A stretch of DNA of 64,000 nucleotides from Natronorubrum daqingense (lineage in GTDB: Archaea > Halobacteriota > Halobacteria > Halobacteriales > Natrialbaceae), in assembly GCF_001971705.1 (NCBI RefSeq), contig NZ_CP019327.1:248001-312000 (forward strand). The letters run 5' to 3'. The notes under the pieces were generated by a model. It searched no databases. It was not told the DNA's origin and saw only the letters and a program-made list of their open reading frames with translations. The position numbers and the translations under genes were made by a program. Below, in pieces: positions 10,162-19,092 of this stretch. Numbering within the stretch: the first letter of the stretch is position 1; each line of letters begins with the position of its first letter.

Positions 10162-10749
10162 TCAGTTGTCGCTTCCGTAGCTGAGTTCCGGGGGCTGATC
10201 ACCGTGGCCGAGTCGCATATTCCGCTCGTAATAACTGTGGACGATCGCCGTCACCGTGAACGTTGCAGCGGTGATCCCCAGCCACGCGAGATCCGAAAAG
10301 ACCGTCAGCGGGTAAATCTCGAGCCAGAGTGCGGCGACGAGCGCGCCAGAAATCGCACCGAGGGAGAGGTAGAGTTCGCGCCAGGCGAACTCGTGGCCGG
10401 GAACGATCTCGAGGTAGATACTGATATCCCGGGCTCGATCCGTCGCCTCGATGACGCCGTCGTCGGAGTCGAACTCGAGAATCCCCGATTTGTCCATCTT
10501 CGGTAGGTGCGTCTGCTGGAGGGTCGTGTACACGCGCTTTCGTTGTTCGGGCGTGACTTCCTCGAGCGTGGTTTCGTACTCCCAGGCGGCGACTTGCTGG
10601 GCGAGATCACCGAGTTCGACGGGACGGGAATCCTGCTGGAGATACTGCAGGACGTAGCGTCGTCGCTGGTTACGTAATACTTCGAAAACTTCACCCTTCG
10701 ATAGTGAGTCTCCGGAATCGATACTATCAGATTGTTGTTTTTGCACCAC
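10162..10749 (-). CDS. DUF7344-type winged-helix regulator with two membrane helices
   Basis: The 195-residue protein begins with a winged helix-turn-helix-like domain (about residues 18-110: LSKGEVFEVLRNQRRRYVLQ, then TTLQQTHLPKMDKSGILEFD). This is the layout of the DUF7344 regulators common in haloarchaea. Two hydrophobic helices follow (about 128-175, LYLSLGAISGALVAALWLEI and LAWLGITAATFTVTAIVHSY), so it is probably membrane-anchored. The target is unknown. Neighbours are unrelated housekeeping genes. Confidence 0.82.
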   Translation of the reverse strand: MVQKQQSDSIDSGDSLSKGEVFEVLRNQRRRYVLQYLQQDSRPVELGDLAQQVAAWEYETTLEEVTPEQRKRVYTTLQQTHLPKMDKSGILEFDSDDGVIEATDRARDISIYLEIVPGHEFAWRELYLSLGAISGALVAALWLEIYPLTVFSDLAWLGITAATFTVTAIVHSYYERNMRLGHGDQPPELSYGSDN

Positions 10750-10916
10750 AGATCACCTCACTACGCCGGTCGAGACTGCCCGCTAATTCGCGTTCGAACC
10801 GCCACCGATACCCAGCAAGGGGGATCGACGACAGAGAGGGACGTGCGACTGAAACCGGTCGCATAGTTGGTAATTCAAGGCATGAACGCCACCTATATAA
10901 TTCTCTTGACGTTCCC

Positions 10917-12146
10917 TCAAGCGGTATCTGTCAACTCACTCTCAAGAAGTGTGGCGATCGAATCCGCAATCTCTCCGGCTAATCCCGCCTTCGAGCCAGA
11001 GAACCTGGCTGCATCGGCGTCGTGGACCAACAGGGCGTTCGTTTGCTCGGCCCCCATCACACTCGCGTCGTTCGCGACGACGAAGGCCAATTCTGCGCGC
11101 TCGAGTGTCTCGCGCGCTTGCGCGATCATCGCCGCTTCGTCGCCCGACGTCTCGGTTTTGAAACCGACGATCGGCAACTCGGGGTGGTCGTCTCGAATCT
11201 CGTCGATGAGTTTCGGGGTCGGCTCGAGCGACAACGAGAGATCCTGGCCCGAGCGGATCTTCTCGGCGCTCGAGTCGACGGTGTAGTCGCCGATTGCGGC
11301 GACCGAAACCAGCGTGTCCGCGTCCGTACACGCCTCGCGGGTCGCCTCGAGCATCGCGTCGGCACTTTCGACGGATCGAAGCGTCGCGTACGACACCGTC
11401 CCGTCGGGGTTCGTTTGGGCCACCGCGCCGTCGCTGGTGATCGAACGCGGACCGACCAGTCCGTGGACCAGCGTCACGTCGGCACCACGGACGTAACAGG
11501 CCTTGGCGACTTCCCGGCCCATCTTCCCCGACGATCGATTCGTCAGGACGCGAACGGGGTCGATCGCTTCGCCCGTCGCACCGCTGGTGACGACGACGTG
11601 GTCGCCCTCGAGGGGTCGATCACCCGCCGCTCGAGCGATGTCGGTGACGATGGCGTCTTCGCTCGCGATTTTGGCTTTCCCCTCCTCGACGCGCGGATCG
11701 ACGAACTCCACGCCCCACGCCGAGACGGTGTCGATGGCCTCGAGGACGCCGGGATGGTCGTACATCGGTTCGTGCATCGCGGGCGCGATGACGACGGGCG
11801 TATCGGCACCGAGAGCCGTCGTCGCCGTCGTCGTGACGGGCGTATCGTCGACGGCCCCGGCGATCTTGCCGACGGTGTTGGCCGTGGCGGGGGCGATCAC
11901 GAAGACGTCCGCCCAGCCGTCGTACCCGCACAGTTCGACGTGTTCGACGCTGCCCGTAATTTCGGTGACGACGTCGTTGTCGGTCGCGAACTCGACCGCC
12001 CACGGGTGGATGATTCCCGTTGCACTACCGGACATCACGGCCCGAACGCTGGCACCCTGTCGTCGCAACTCGTGGGCCAACTCGACCGTTTTGACGGCCG
12101 CGATCGAGCCCGTAACCCCGAGTGCGACGTTGACTCCCTCGAGCAT
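10917..12146 (-). CDS. coaBC: Bifunctional phosphopantothenoylcysteine decarboxylase / phosphopantothenate-cysteine ligase
   Basis: This fused enzyme makes 4'-phosphopantetheine for coenzyme A. The N-terminal flavoprotein half (CoaC, residues 1-180) has GVTGSIAAVKTVELAHELRR, the FMN-binding APATANTVGKIAGAVDDT and a PAMHEPMYDHP clamp motif (His in place of the common Asn). The C-terminal half (CoaB) has TSGATGEAIDPVRVLTNRSSGKMG and ends with VANDASVMGAEQTNALLVHD. At 409 residues it is full length. It is a single-gene unit facing the pilin gene. Confidence 0.95.
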   Translation of the reverse strand: MLEGVNVALGVTGSIAAVKTVELAHELRRQGASVRAVMSGSATGIIHPWAVEFATDNDVVTEITGSVEHVELCGYDGWADVFVIAPATANTVGKIAGAVDDTPVTTTATTALGADTPVVIAPAMHEPMYDHPGVLEAIDTVSAWGVEFVDPRVEEGKAKIASEDAIVTDIARAAGDRPLEGDHVVVTSGATGEAIDPVRVLTNRSSGKMGREVAKACYVRGADVTLVHGLVGPRSITSDGAVAQTNPDGTVSYATLRSVESADAMLEATREACTDADTLVSVAAIGDYTVDSSAEKIRSGQDLSLSLEPTPKLIDEIRDDHPELPIVGFKTETSGDEAAMIAQARETLERAELAFVVANDASVMGAEQTNALLVHDADAARFSGSKAGLAGEIADSIATLLESELTDTA

Positions 12147-12256
12147 TCGTCACTGTCTTCGGACGTTGGTGGCTTACGTGTACCGGAGACAACCGTCCCC
12201 GAGGCGGCCAAACAATTTATCATAGTGGGATAAGCTTGTGTTGCTATCCAGTAAGT

Positions 12257-13396
12257 ATGTTGCCACGTCGTCCCTCTGAGCGAGATGGTTCCAAACCGGA
12301 TAGCCGAGCAATTTCGCCGGTGATCGGCGTGGTGCTGATGGTCGCAATCGTCGTCGTGGTGGCCGCCATCGCTGGCGCGATGGCCCTCGATATGGCTGAT
12401 ACCTCCGAGCCGCGACCAAACGTTGCGCTCGAGGCCGAACCCGATGGGGACAGTACAACCTACGAAGTCAGCCACCAGTACGGTGAGGAACTCGAAGGCG
12501 ATATTACGTTCCAAAGCGCCGACGACTCCGAGGAACTAGACGATGTAGAATTGATCAGTCCGGGCGGTGAGACCTCGATCGACGTCGAGGACGCTGACAT
12601 CTCCGAGGTCGACGTCATCTGGACTGGCGAGGATGGCACCGAGTATATCGTCGATACGCTGACGCTCGAGCCATATATCGAAACAGAACACGGACTCGAG
12701 TTTGGAACCTACGATGACTGTGAGGCGATCGGGTACGATCACGCAGATTCTGAAGAACATGACGACATTGAAATTGATGAGGGCGTAGACGTTGCCGATG
12801 ACACTGTCCACTGCGATATTAATGCAGACGCCGAGGTTGAAATCGAAGATGGATACACTCTCGTTGGAAACTTAGCGATCGAGGATCTCGAGGTGGAGAA
12901 TGGAACTGTCGAAGGGGACATTCGTGCGACTGAGGAGGTCGAACTCGAGGGTGATGATGACGATGACGATGAAGCGAAAGTTGATGGCGATATCGAACTC
13001 GATGGAACTGGCGAGGAGAACGAATTCGAACTCGAAGACGGGCATGTAACAGGTTCGATTGATGCCCATGGTGTCGATGAATCGGAATTAGAGATCGAGG
13101 ATAGTACGGTTGACGGGGCAGTCGACATTCACGTTGAAGGTAGTGAAGAGGCTGAATTAGAGATCGATGATAGTACGATTGAGGGGCCAGTTGAAATCTA
13201 TAGCGAGGATGAAGTAGACCTCGAAATAGATGGAGAGATCAAGGATTCAGTTGTTATTTTCAGTGGTGACGAAGTCGAACTCGATAGCCAAGGTACTGTC
13301 GCAGGCTCAGTTGACATCTATAGCGACGGTGACATTGATGTTGAAGGTATTAATGACGAGTCGGTTGAAGAGCACAGTGAATCTGACTTCGAATAA
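12257..13396 (+). CDS. Type IV pilin-like protein with acidic beta-helix-like repeats
   Basis: The N-terminus DSRAISPVIGVVLMVAIVVV is the archaeal pilin/archaellin class III signal, cut by PibD-type prepilin peptidase, with one assembly helix. From about residue 170 to the end the protein is an acidic quasi-repeat. Turns such as EDSTVDGAVDIHVEG, DDSTIEGPVEIYSE, EIKDSVVIFSGDEV and GTVAGSVDIYSDGDI recur every 18-25 residues. This suggests a solenoid of the bactofilin/right-handed beta-helix kind, though no family match is claimed. ATG 12257 is taken rather than an upstream GTG or TTG. Length (379 residues) is about twice that of usual archaeal pilins, so it may be a surface fibre or adhesin. 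Confidence 0.75.
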   Translation: MLPRRPSERDGSKPDSRAISPVIGVVLMVAIVVVVAAIAGAMALDMADTSEPRPNVALEAEPDGDSTTYEVSHQYGEELEGDITFQSADDSEELDDVELISPGGETSIDVEDADISEVDVIWTGEDGTEYIVDTLTLEPYIETEHGLEFGTYDDCEAIGYDHADSEEHDDIEIDEGVDVADDTVHCDINADAEVEIEDGYTLVGNLAIEDLEVENGTVEGDIRATEEVELEGDDDDDDEAKVDGDIELDGTGEENEFELEDGHVTGSIDAHGVDESELEIEDSTVDGAVDIHVEGSEEAELEIDDSTIEGPVEIYSEDEVDLEIDGEIKDSVVIFSGDEVELDSQGTVAGSVDIYSDGDIDVEGINDESVEEHSESDFE

Positions 13397-13442
13397 GCTA
13401 CAGAGCGGAAATCAGACTACTGGCTCCAACTACACGTGACGC

Positions 13443-14192
13443 TTAGTTCTCTGTGTCCGTCTCTGCAACACTCGGGTGCATCGTCGGCTGCTCGTCCAAC
13501 GGCTCCGAAAACGCCTCGAGCATCCTCGCTCTCGCCTGTTCGTCACGCTCGAGGCGTTCGTCGTCGTCGATTTCCTCACACCCCGGCGGCACGTCCCGGT
13601 CGCGGCCGGTGAAGTAGCCCTCGGGGGCGACCCAGTCGTGGTAGAAGTTCGCGTCCGAGTCGTGAATCACCGCGAGGCCGACTTTCGCGCCGTGGCCCGC
13701 CGCGACGATGGACTGGTGGGGTTCGTTGGCCAGTCGCCCGGCCGCGTAGATGCCGTCGACGGCCGTTCGCCCGCCGTCGTCGACCGAGACGTAGTGCTTG
13801 CTCCCGCGTTGGAGTCGACCCACGTCGAGCGGAACGAGGTACTCGCTGTCCGACCACGACGCTGCGATCACTCGCCGCGCCTCGAGTGGCTCGCCACCGT
13901 CGGTCTCGAGGATGAACCCTTGCTCGAGGTCCGTGTCGTCGATCGCTTCGATTCGCGTCACGTGACCGAGTTCGAACGTCGCGCCCGCGTTTCGGGCCTG
14001 TTCACGGCTCAGTTGCAGGTAGCGTCGCGCGTCGATACCATCGGGATAGCCGGGGTAGTTCTCGAGGCTTGCGTTTCGCGCGAGGATCGATTCGCCCCCG
14101 TCGACGACGAGGGTGTCCAGTCCGGCACGGGCGGTGAAGATCGATGCGGCGAGGCCGGCGACGCCGCCACCGACGATACAGACGTCTCGCAT
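13443..14192 (-). CDS. Thioredoxin-reductase-like flavoprotein without the redox disulfide
   Basis: The 249-residue protein begins with a classic FAD-binding GGGVAGLAASIFTARAGLDTLVVDGG. It has NASLENYPGYPDGIDA and the second FAD motif VDGIYAAGRLANEPHQSIVAAGHGAKVG, as in thioredoxin reductases. The central NAD(P)H domain with its CxxC pair is missing: a span around residues 110-130 joins the two FAD halves directly. It is therefore unlikely to reduce thioredoxin by the normal mechanism. Related haloarchaeal flavoproteins exist, but the electron donor and acceptor are unknown. Confidence 0.8.
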   Translation of the reverse strand: MRDVCIVGGGVAGLAASIFTARAGLDTLVVDGGESILARNASLENYPGYPDGIDARRYLQLSREQARNAGATFELGHVTRIEAIDDTDLEQGFILETDGGEPLEARRVIAASWSDSEYLVPLDVGRLQRGSKHYVSVDDGGRTAVDGIYAAGRLANEPHQSIVAAGHGAKVGLAVIHDSDANFYHDWVAPEGYFTGRDRDVPPGCEEIDDDERLERDEQARARMLEAFSEPLDEQPTMHPSVAETDTEN

Positions 14193-14330
14193 GTCACGAG
14201 GTAGTTTTCGGTCGGTATAGAAGGTGGCGACTCGAGTCTCGAGTGCACCTCCTGTTCGATTCGGTGGCTATCATCTTCCAACACTCTCTGGATGACAATC
14301 CTTACTTTCGAACGCATCGTACCGGTGGGC

Positions 14331-14852
14331 GTGGACAGAATTCTCCTCAGTACGCTCGTCTATCGCTCTCCGGAGGAGGTTTTCCCGTACGTGCAGGCGT
14401 TTACGAACTATCCTCGGTACACCGAGCACCTCGAGGACGTAACCGTCCACGGCGACGGCGGCGTCGGCTCTCGGTACGACCTCAGGTTCGCCTGGTGGAA
14501 GCTGACCTACACGGCTCGCTCGAGGGTTACGGATATCTCAAACCCCCAGTCACTCGAGTGGCGACTGACGAACAGTATCGACGCGCGCGGCGAGTGGCGC
14601 ATCGAAGCGGAACCCGAGTCGGCCCCCGTCGGCGAGGAGACGGCGAGTCGAGTGTACTTCGAGGCGGTGTACGATCCGCACACGGCGGACACGAGTTCGC
14701 TCTCGCTCCCGCGATTCGTTTCGCTGGATTGGGTTATCAGGAAGGTCCAACCCAAGCTGGTTGGGGAAGCCGAAACCGTCGTCGAACGCCTCGTCGCGGA
14801 CATCGAAGGGAGGCGACGGCCCGTCGAGTTGAAAGTTCACGAAACGCCGTAG
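14331..14852 (+). CDS. SRPBCC-fold protein (polyketide cyclase/coenzyme Q-binding type)
   Basis: The protein (about 173 residues from the GTG at 14331; an ATG at 14292 is an alternative) opens with LLSTLVYRSPEEVFPYVQAFTNYPRYTEHLEDVTV, the typical first strand and helix of SRPBCC/START-like lipid-binding domains, and ends with a long helix (KLVGEAETVVERLVADIE). Such proteins bind a hydrophobic ligand in a deep cavity. The ligand is not known. It stands alone between two minus-strand genes. Confidence 0.78.
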   Translation: MDRILLSTLVYRSPEEVFPYVQAFTNYPRYTEHLEDVTVHGDGGVGSRYDLRFAWWKLTYTARSRVTDISNPQSLEWRLTNSIDARGEWRIEAEPESAPVGEETASRVYFEAVYDPHTADTSSLSLPRFVSLDWVIRKVQPKLVGEAETVVERLVADIEGRRRPVELKVHETP

Positions 14853-14926
14853 CCGACCCGTGCTGGAACGGTCTGTCGTGTCGGCTCCGAGACGCTGGAG
14901 CGTCTCGGTTCTGAGTCGACCCTGTT

Positions 14927-15994
14927 TTAGAGCGTGTACTCGTGCTCGCCGTCCTCGCTGGCGAGGAACGCCTCGAGTAAGTCGATCGTCGCCGCGACGT
15001 CGTCGACGTGGGCGGCTTCGGTCGGGGTGTGGAGGTAGCGCGTCGGCACCGAAATCGCGCCGACGGGCTTGGCTCCGGCGGGGAACTGGAACCCGGCCGT
15101 ATCGGTGCCGCCGGCGGGCAGAATCTCGTGTTGATAGTCGATACCCTCGTCCTCGGCGACCGACTGCAGTCGCTTGTGGACCTTCGGGTTCGTGATGACG
15201 CTGCCGTCTTTGAGTTTGATTGCCGTCCCCTCACCGAGGTCGGTGACGTGCTTGCCGTCCTCGAAGCCGGGAACGTCGTTCGCGACGGTGACGTCCAGTG
15301 CGATGGCGAGGTCGGGGTCGACGTCGACGCCGAGGGCTTGCGCACCGCGGAGGCCGACTTCCTCTTGCACCGTCGCACAGAAGTGGATCGTCGCGTCCGG
15401 GTTCTCGAGGCGGCGCGCGGCCTCGAGCATCGCGAACAGGCAGACGCGGTCGTCCAGGGCTTTGCCCGTGACCGTCTCACCGACGCGTTCGGTCGTTTGG
15501 TCCATCGTGACGAGGTCGCCCGGCGAGACGCGTTCCTCGAGGTCCTCGTAGGGGAGGCCGACGTCGACGACGACGTCTTCCACCTCGGGTGTCTTCTCGC
15601 GTTGCTCGTCGCTCAGCGTGTGCGGTGGCGGCGAGCCGATCACTCCCGGCAGGTCGCCGTCGTCGGTGTGGATCGTCACCCGCTGGGCTTTGAGAATGCG
15701 GGCATCCCAGCCCCCGAGCGCGTCGAGTTCGACGAAGCCGAAGCCGTCCTCGCCGCCTTTGAGGTGGCGAACCATGAACCCGATCTCGTCCATGTGCGCC
15801 GCGACGGCGACGGCGTGATCGGACTCGCCCTCGAGCGTGCCGACGACGTTCCCCATCGCGTCGGTCCGGACGCGATCGACGCTCTCCTCGAGGTCCTCGA
15901 TGACGAGGTCGCGAATTCGGTCCTCGTAGCCGGGGACGCCACTCGTTTCAGTCAGTTCTTTGAGATGGTCGAAATCGAAAGCGGATGATTCCAT
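14927..15994 (-). CDS. M42-family aminopeptidase/endoglucanase-like metallopeptidase
   Basis: This 355-residue enzyme is a dinuclear zinc or cobalt aminopeptidase of the TET/M42 type, which degrades peptides in the cytoplasm. Visible ligands and catalytic residues include AAHMDEIGFMV (His), CATVQEEVGLRG (Glu-Glu), the ALDVTVANDVPG aspartate and the closing PAGGTDTAGFQ and VPTRYLHTPTEAAH histidines. The N-terminus ELTETSGVPGYEDRIRDLV is standard for the family. Length is normal. Confidence 0.93.
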   Translation of the reverse strand: MESSAFDFDHLKELTETSGVPGYEDRIRDLVIEDLEESVDRVRTDAMGNVVGTLEGESDHAVAVAAHMDEIGFMVRHLKGGEDGFGFVELDALGGWDARILKAQRVTIHTDDGDLPGVIGSPPPHTLSDEQREKTPEVEDVVVDVGLPYEDLEERVSPGDLVTMDQTTERVGETVTGKALDDRVCLFAMLEAARRLENPDATIHFCATVQEEVGLRGAQALGVDVDPDLAIALDVTVANDVPGFEDGKHVTDLGEGTAIKLKDGSVITNPKVHKRLQSVAEDEGIDYQHEILPAGGTDTAGFQFPAGAKPVGAISVPTRYLHTPTEAAHVDDVAATIDLLEAFLASEDGEHEYTL

Positions 15995-16137
15995 ACTGAC
16001 ACTCGTTGCGACGTGAAAATAAACGTACGGGCTCGAACGAGTGATCGGGGACCTCGAGTAATCACGGTATCGTCTTCGAACTTTGTCACGACTGCAACCG
16101 CGGAGTATTAACGGGACGATCCGCTAGGAGTGTGTGT

Positions 16138-17307
16138 ATGAGTGACGTACGTGTTGCAGGTGTTGGCGTGACCTCCTTCGGGAACATGCCCGAGAAAACC
16201 GGCCGGGAGCTCTTCGCGACGGCGAGTATCGAAGCGTTCGAGGACAGTGGCGTCCCCCGTGAGGACGTCGACGCGCTCCTCTACGGCAACTTCATGGGCG
16301 AACTGTCGGAGCACCAGGGCCACCAGGGGCCGCTCATGGCCGAGGCCGCCGGAGTTCAGGCCCCGGCGACCAGATACGAGTCGGCGTGTGCCTCGAGCGG
16401 GACCGCCGTTCGGGACGCGGTCTTGCGCCTTCGAAACGGCGAGGACGACGTGATCCTCGTCGGCGGGGCCGAACGGATGACCAACCTCGGAACGGCGGGG
16501 GCGACGGAGGCGCTCGCAATCGCCGCGGACGACCTCTGGGAGGTTCGGGCCGGGACGACGTTCCCCGGCGCGTACGCGTTGATGGCACAGGCGTACTTCG
16601 ATGAGTACGGGGGCGAGCACGAAGATCTCGCCCACATCGCCGTCAAGAACCACGAGAACGCGTTGCCGAACGACAAAGCGCAGTACCAGCGTGCGATCGA
16701 CGTCGAGGACGTCCTCGAGGCACCACAGGTCTCCTCGCCGCTCGGTCTCTACGACGCCTGTCCGCTCTCCGACGGGGCGGCGGCGCTCGTCCTGACGAGC
16801 GAATCCTACGCCGAGGAACACGACCTCGAGAGCGCCGTCTCGATCACGGGCACCGGACAGGGCGGCGACCGAATGGCGTTACACGACCGCGAGTACCTCG
16901 CGCGCTCACCCGCTGCCCGCGACGCTGGCGAGGAGGCCTACGCCGATTCGGGCATCGGCCCTGCAGACGTCGATTTCGCGGAAGTCCACGACTGTTTCAC
17001 CATCGCGGAAGTGCTCGCGATCGAGTCCCTCGACCTCTTCCAGATCGGCGAGGGAATCTCCGCGGCTCGAGACGGCCGAACGACGGCCGACGGCGAGACG
17101 CCGATCAATCTCTCCGGTGGGCTGAAAGCGAAGGGCCATCCGGTGGGCGCGACCGGCGCGTCACAGATCGCTGAGGTCACGAAGCTCCTCTCCGGCAAAC
17201 ACCCCAACAGCGAGCTCGTCGAGGACGCGACGACGGCCCTCGCGCACAACGCGGGTGGCACCGTCGCCAGTGCGACCGTCCACGTTCTGGAGGTGAGTGA
17301 CGCATGA
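16138..17307 (+). CDS. Thiolase-family acetyl-CoA acetyltransferase
   Basis: The 389-residue protein has the active-site cysteine region YESACASSGTAVRD, the HDCFTIAEVLAIE segment and the closing GGLKAKGHPVGATGASQ histidine motif of archaeal thiolases. The ATG at 16138 follows a GTGTGT run and fits the family start MSDVRVAGVG. The next gene is a DUF35 zinc-ribbon protein overlapping by 4 bp. In archaea these two form a complex that passes acetoacetyl-CoA to HMG-CoA synthase for isoprenoid lipids, but no HMG-CoA synthase gene is adjacent here. Confidence 0.93.
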   Translation: MSDVRVAGVGVTSFGNMPEKTGRELFATASIEAFEDSGVPREDVDALLYGNFMGELSEHQGHQGPLMAEAAGVQAPATRYESACASSGTAVRDAVLRLRNGEDDVILVGGAERMTNLGTAGATEALAIAADDLWEVRAGTTFPGAYALMAQAYFDEYGGEHEDLAHIAVKNHENALPNDKAQYQRAIDVEDVLEAPQVSSPLGLYDACPLSDGAAALVLTSESYAEEHDLESAVSITGTGQGGDRMALHDREYLARSPAARDAGEEAYADSGIGPADVDFAEVHDCFTIAEVLAIESLDLFQIGEGISAARDGRTTADGETPINLSGGLKAKGHPVGATGASQIAEVTKLLSGKHPNSELVEDATTALAHNAGGTVASATVHVLEVSDA

Positions 17308-17699
17308 GCGAGAACGAGACGGGCCCACGAGACGCCGGCTTCGACGAGTGGCTCGACGCCGCCGAGGAGAACGCGGCCTACTACCTCGAGTGCCCCGATG
17401 AACACGGCTCCCTCCCACCCCGCCGGGTCTGTCCCGACTGTGGGGCGACCGACCTCGAGGAAGTCGAACTCCCCGACACCGGCGTGGTCCAAACGTTCAC
17501 CGTCACCCACGTCCCCACACCGGCCTTCGAGGAGGACGCCCCCTACGCGACGGCCGTCGCGAGCTTCGGGGCCGTGCGCATCACCGGACAGATCGTCGGG
17601 ATCGACCTCGAGGCCATCGAGAACGGCCTCGAGGTCGAGATCGAAGTGACGGTCTCGGAGACGACGGGCGAACGGGTCCTTTCGTTTGCGCCCGTCTGA
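17304..17699 (+). CDS. DUF35 zinc-ribbon/OB-fold acyl-CoA-associated protein
   Basis: The 131-residue protein has an N-terminal helix, a zinc-ribbon (ECPDEHGSLPPRRVCPDCG, with the CPDCG knuckle clear) and an OB-fold with TVTHVPTPAFEEDAPYATAV. These proteins bridge thiolase and downstream enzymes and bind the CoA moiety. The stop-start overlap with the thiolase gene supports a stoichiometric complex. Confidence 0.92.
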   Translation: MSENETGPRDAGFDEWLDAAEENAAYYLECPDEHGSLPPRRVCPDCGATDLEEVELPDTGVVQTFTVTHVPTPAFEEDAPYATAVASFGAVRITGQIVGIDLEAIENGLEVEIEVTVSETTGERVLSFAPV

Positions 17700-17784
17700 G
17701 CGAGCGCCCTCGAATTATCGCCCGACCACGTGATTTCGAAAGCGTACGGCTTTTATGGCCGCTTCCGGTTACGTGCCAGTCCAG

Positions 17785-18639
17785 ATGGCAAACCTCTACG
17801 AGCAGACCCAGACTGAGATCGATCCGGCCGACCTCCGGTTTTCGGCGTCGGAGATCGAAGCTCAGGTCGATCACCTCACCGAGTTCATTCGCGACCGCGT
17901 CGAGGCCGCGGACGCCGACGGCGTCGAGGTCGCGCTCTCGGGCGGAATCGACAGCACGACGACCGCCCACCTCGCCGTTGAAGCGCTCGGTACCGACGCG
18001 GTCCACGGGATCATCCTCCCGAAGGAGGTAAACGAGGACGAGAACATGAGCGACGCCGAGCGGGTCGCCGAGGACCTCGGCATCGACTACGACGTGATCG
18101 GCATCGATTCGGTCGTCGAGGAGACGCTAAGCCGGACCGACGCCGAGAACGACAACGCCTCCGAAGACCACTGGGAGGGACGCTACGTCGGCAACACGAG
18201 CGCCCGCATCCGCATGACGATGACGTACCTCGTCGCCAACCGGGAAAATCGGATCGTCCTCGGGACCGGCAACCGCGCGGAACTCGCGACGGGCTACGTG
18301 ACGAAGTACGGCGACGGCGGCGTCGACTGCAACCCGCTCGCGAACCTCTACAAACAGCAGGTCCGGCAGGTTGCGGCCCACCTCGGCGTTTCGGAGTCGC
18401 TCGTCCGAAAGACGCCGACCGGCGGCATGGTCGACTACGGAACCGACGAGGAGGAACTCGGGATGGACTACGACACGCTCGACGCCGTCCTGGCGTTCTA
18501 CATCGACGGGAACCTCCCGGCGTCGGTCGTCGCTCGACTCACGAATACCACGGTCGAAAGCGTCGAGCACGTCGCGTCGCTCCACGAGGAGAGCGACCAC
18601 AAACGAACGCCGCCGACGGAGCCGGAACCGCTGTTCTGA
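17785..18639 (+). CDS. nadE: NAD+ synthase
   Basis: The enzyme amidates nicotinic acid adenine dinucleotide to NAD+. The PP-loop VALSGGIDSTTTAH is intact, as are the GTGNRAELATGYVTKYGDGGVD and QVRQVAAHLGV segments. No glutaminase domain is present, so it probably uses ammonia directly. An ATG at 17755 lies within a TATA-like TTTTATGG, so the ATG at 17785 (MANLYEQTQT), about 30 bp downstream, is the likelier start of a leaderless mRNA. It then encodes 284 residues. Confidence 0.93.
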   Translation: MANLYEQTQTEIDPADLRFSASEIEAQVDHLTEFIRDRVEAADADGVEVALSGGIDSTTTAHLAVEALGTDAVHGIILPKEVNEDENMSDAERVAEDLGIDYDVIGIDSVVEETLSRTDAENDNASEDHWEGRYVGNTSARIRMTMTYLVANRENRIVLGTGNRAELATGYVTKYGDGGVDCNPLANLYKQQVRQVAAHLGVSESLVRKTPTGGMVDYGTDEEELGMDYDTLDAVLAFYIDGNLPASVVARLTNTTVESVEHVASLHEESDHKRTPPTEPEPLF

Positions 18640-19092
18640 TCGTGTTGTACACCGTTGGGGCTCGAGGACACCTGCGTAAACCCGTAAATGAAAAGACCCC
18701 TGATAAGACCGGCTGGAGTGCTAACGCCGCAGGTTGAAGTGTCCATACACTAACCTTCGACTATCGAATCGAGCCACGCCCGCTGGCTCGCGGTTGTCGA
18801 CGTATCGGCTGTATCAGTCTCGCCGCCCACACGCAGGCGGTGACGGGGAAGGGCTTCTCCTCGAGCACCCGTGAAAAACGAGCCCGTGAGTGATTACGAC
18901 ACCGGGAACACGAAGCGACACGACGCGTTTCGCCGAACAATGGCCGAAACGCCGACAGAACGAACGCTCGCGCGTACACTCGAGACACAGACTCACGACT
19001 GGACTCGAGTCTCTCGTTCTGACGGTCAGCGAAGACAACCGAAAATACACAGATATGATCCACGAAACGTGGTGCAAGGCGGTAGTTGACGG
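18640..19092. other. 453-bp intergenic region upstream of the BCCT gene
   Basis: No convincing protein gene is present. A short frame at 18688-18753 would give 21 residues. A sequence ACACTAACCTTCGAC at 18747-18761 recurs at 28106-28120, just after another gene, but two copies are not enough to call a terminator. The right part probably contains the promoter of the transporter gene. Confidence 0.4.

Noticed and set aside
11022-12233. 403-codon frame opposite coaBC
   Set aside because: coaBC has full-length motifs; the other frame is Asp/Arg/Gly mirror sequence.
18688-18753. Short frame and possible C/D-box-like signals upstream of the BCCT gene
   Set aside because: ATGAAAA and CTGA can be seen but no clear C/D spacing, and the 21-residue frame is too short to support.
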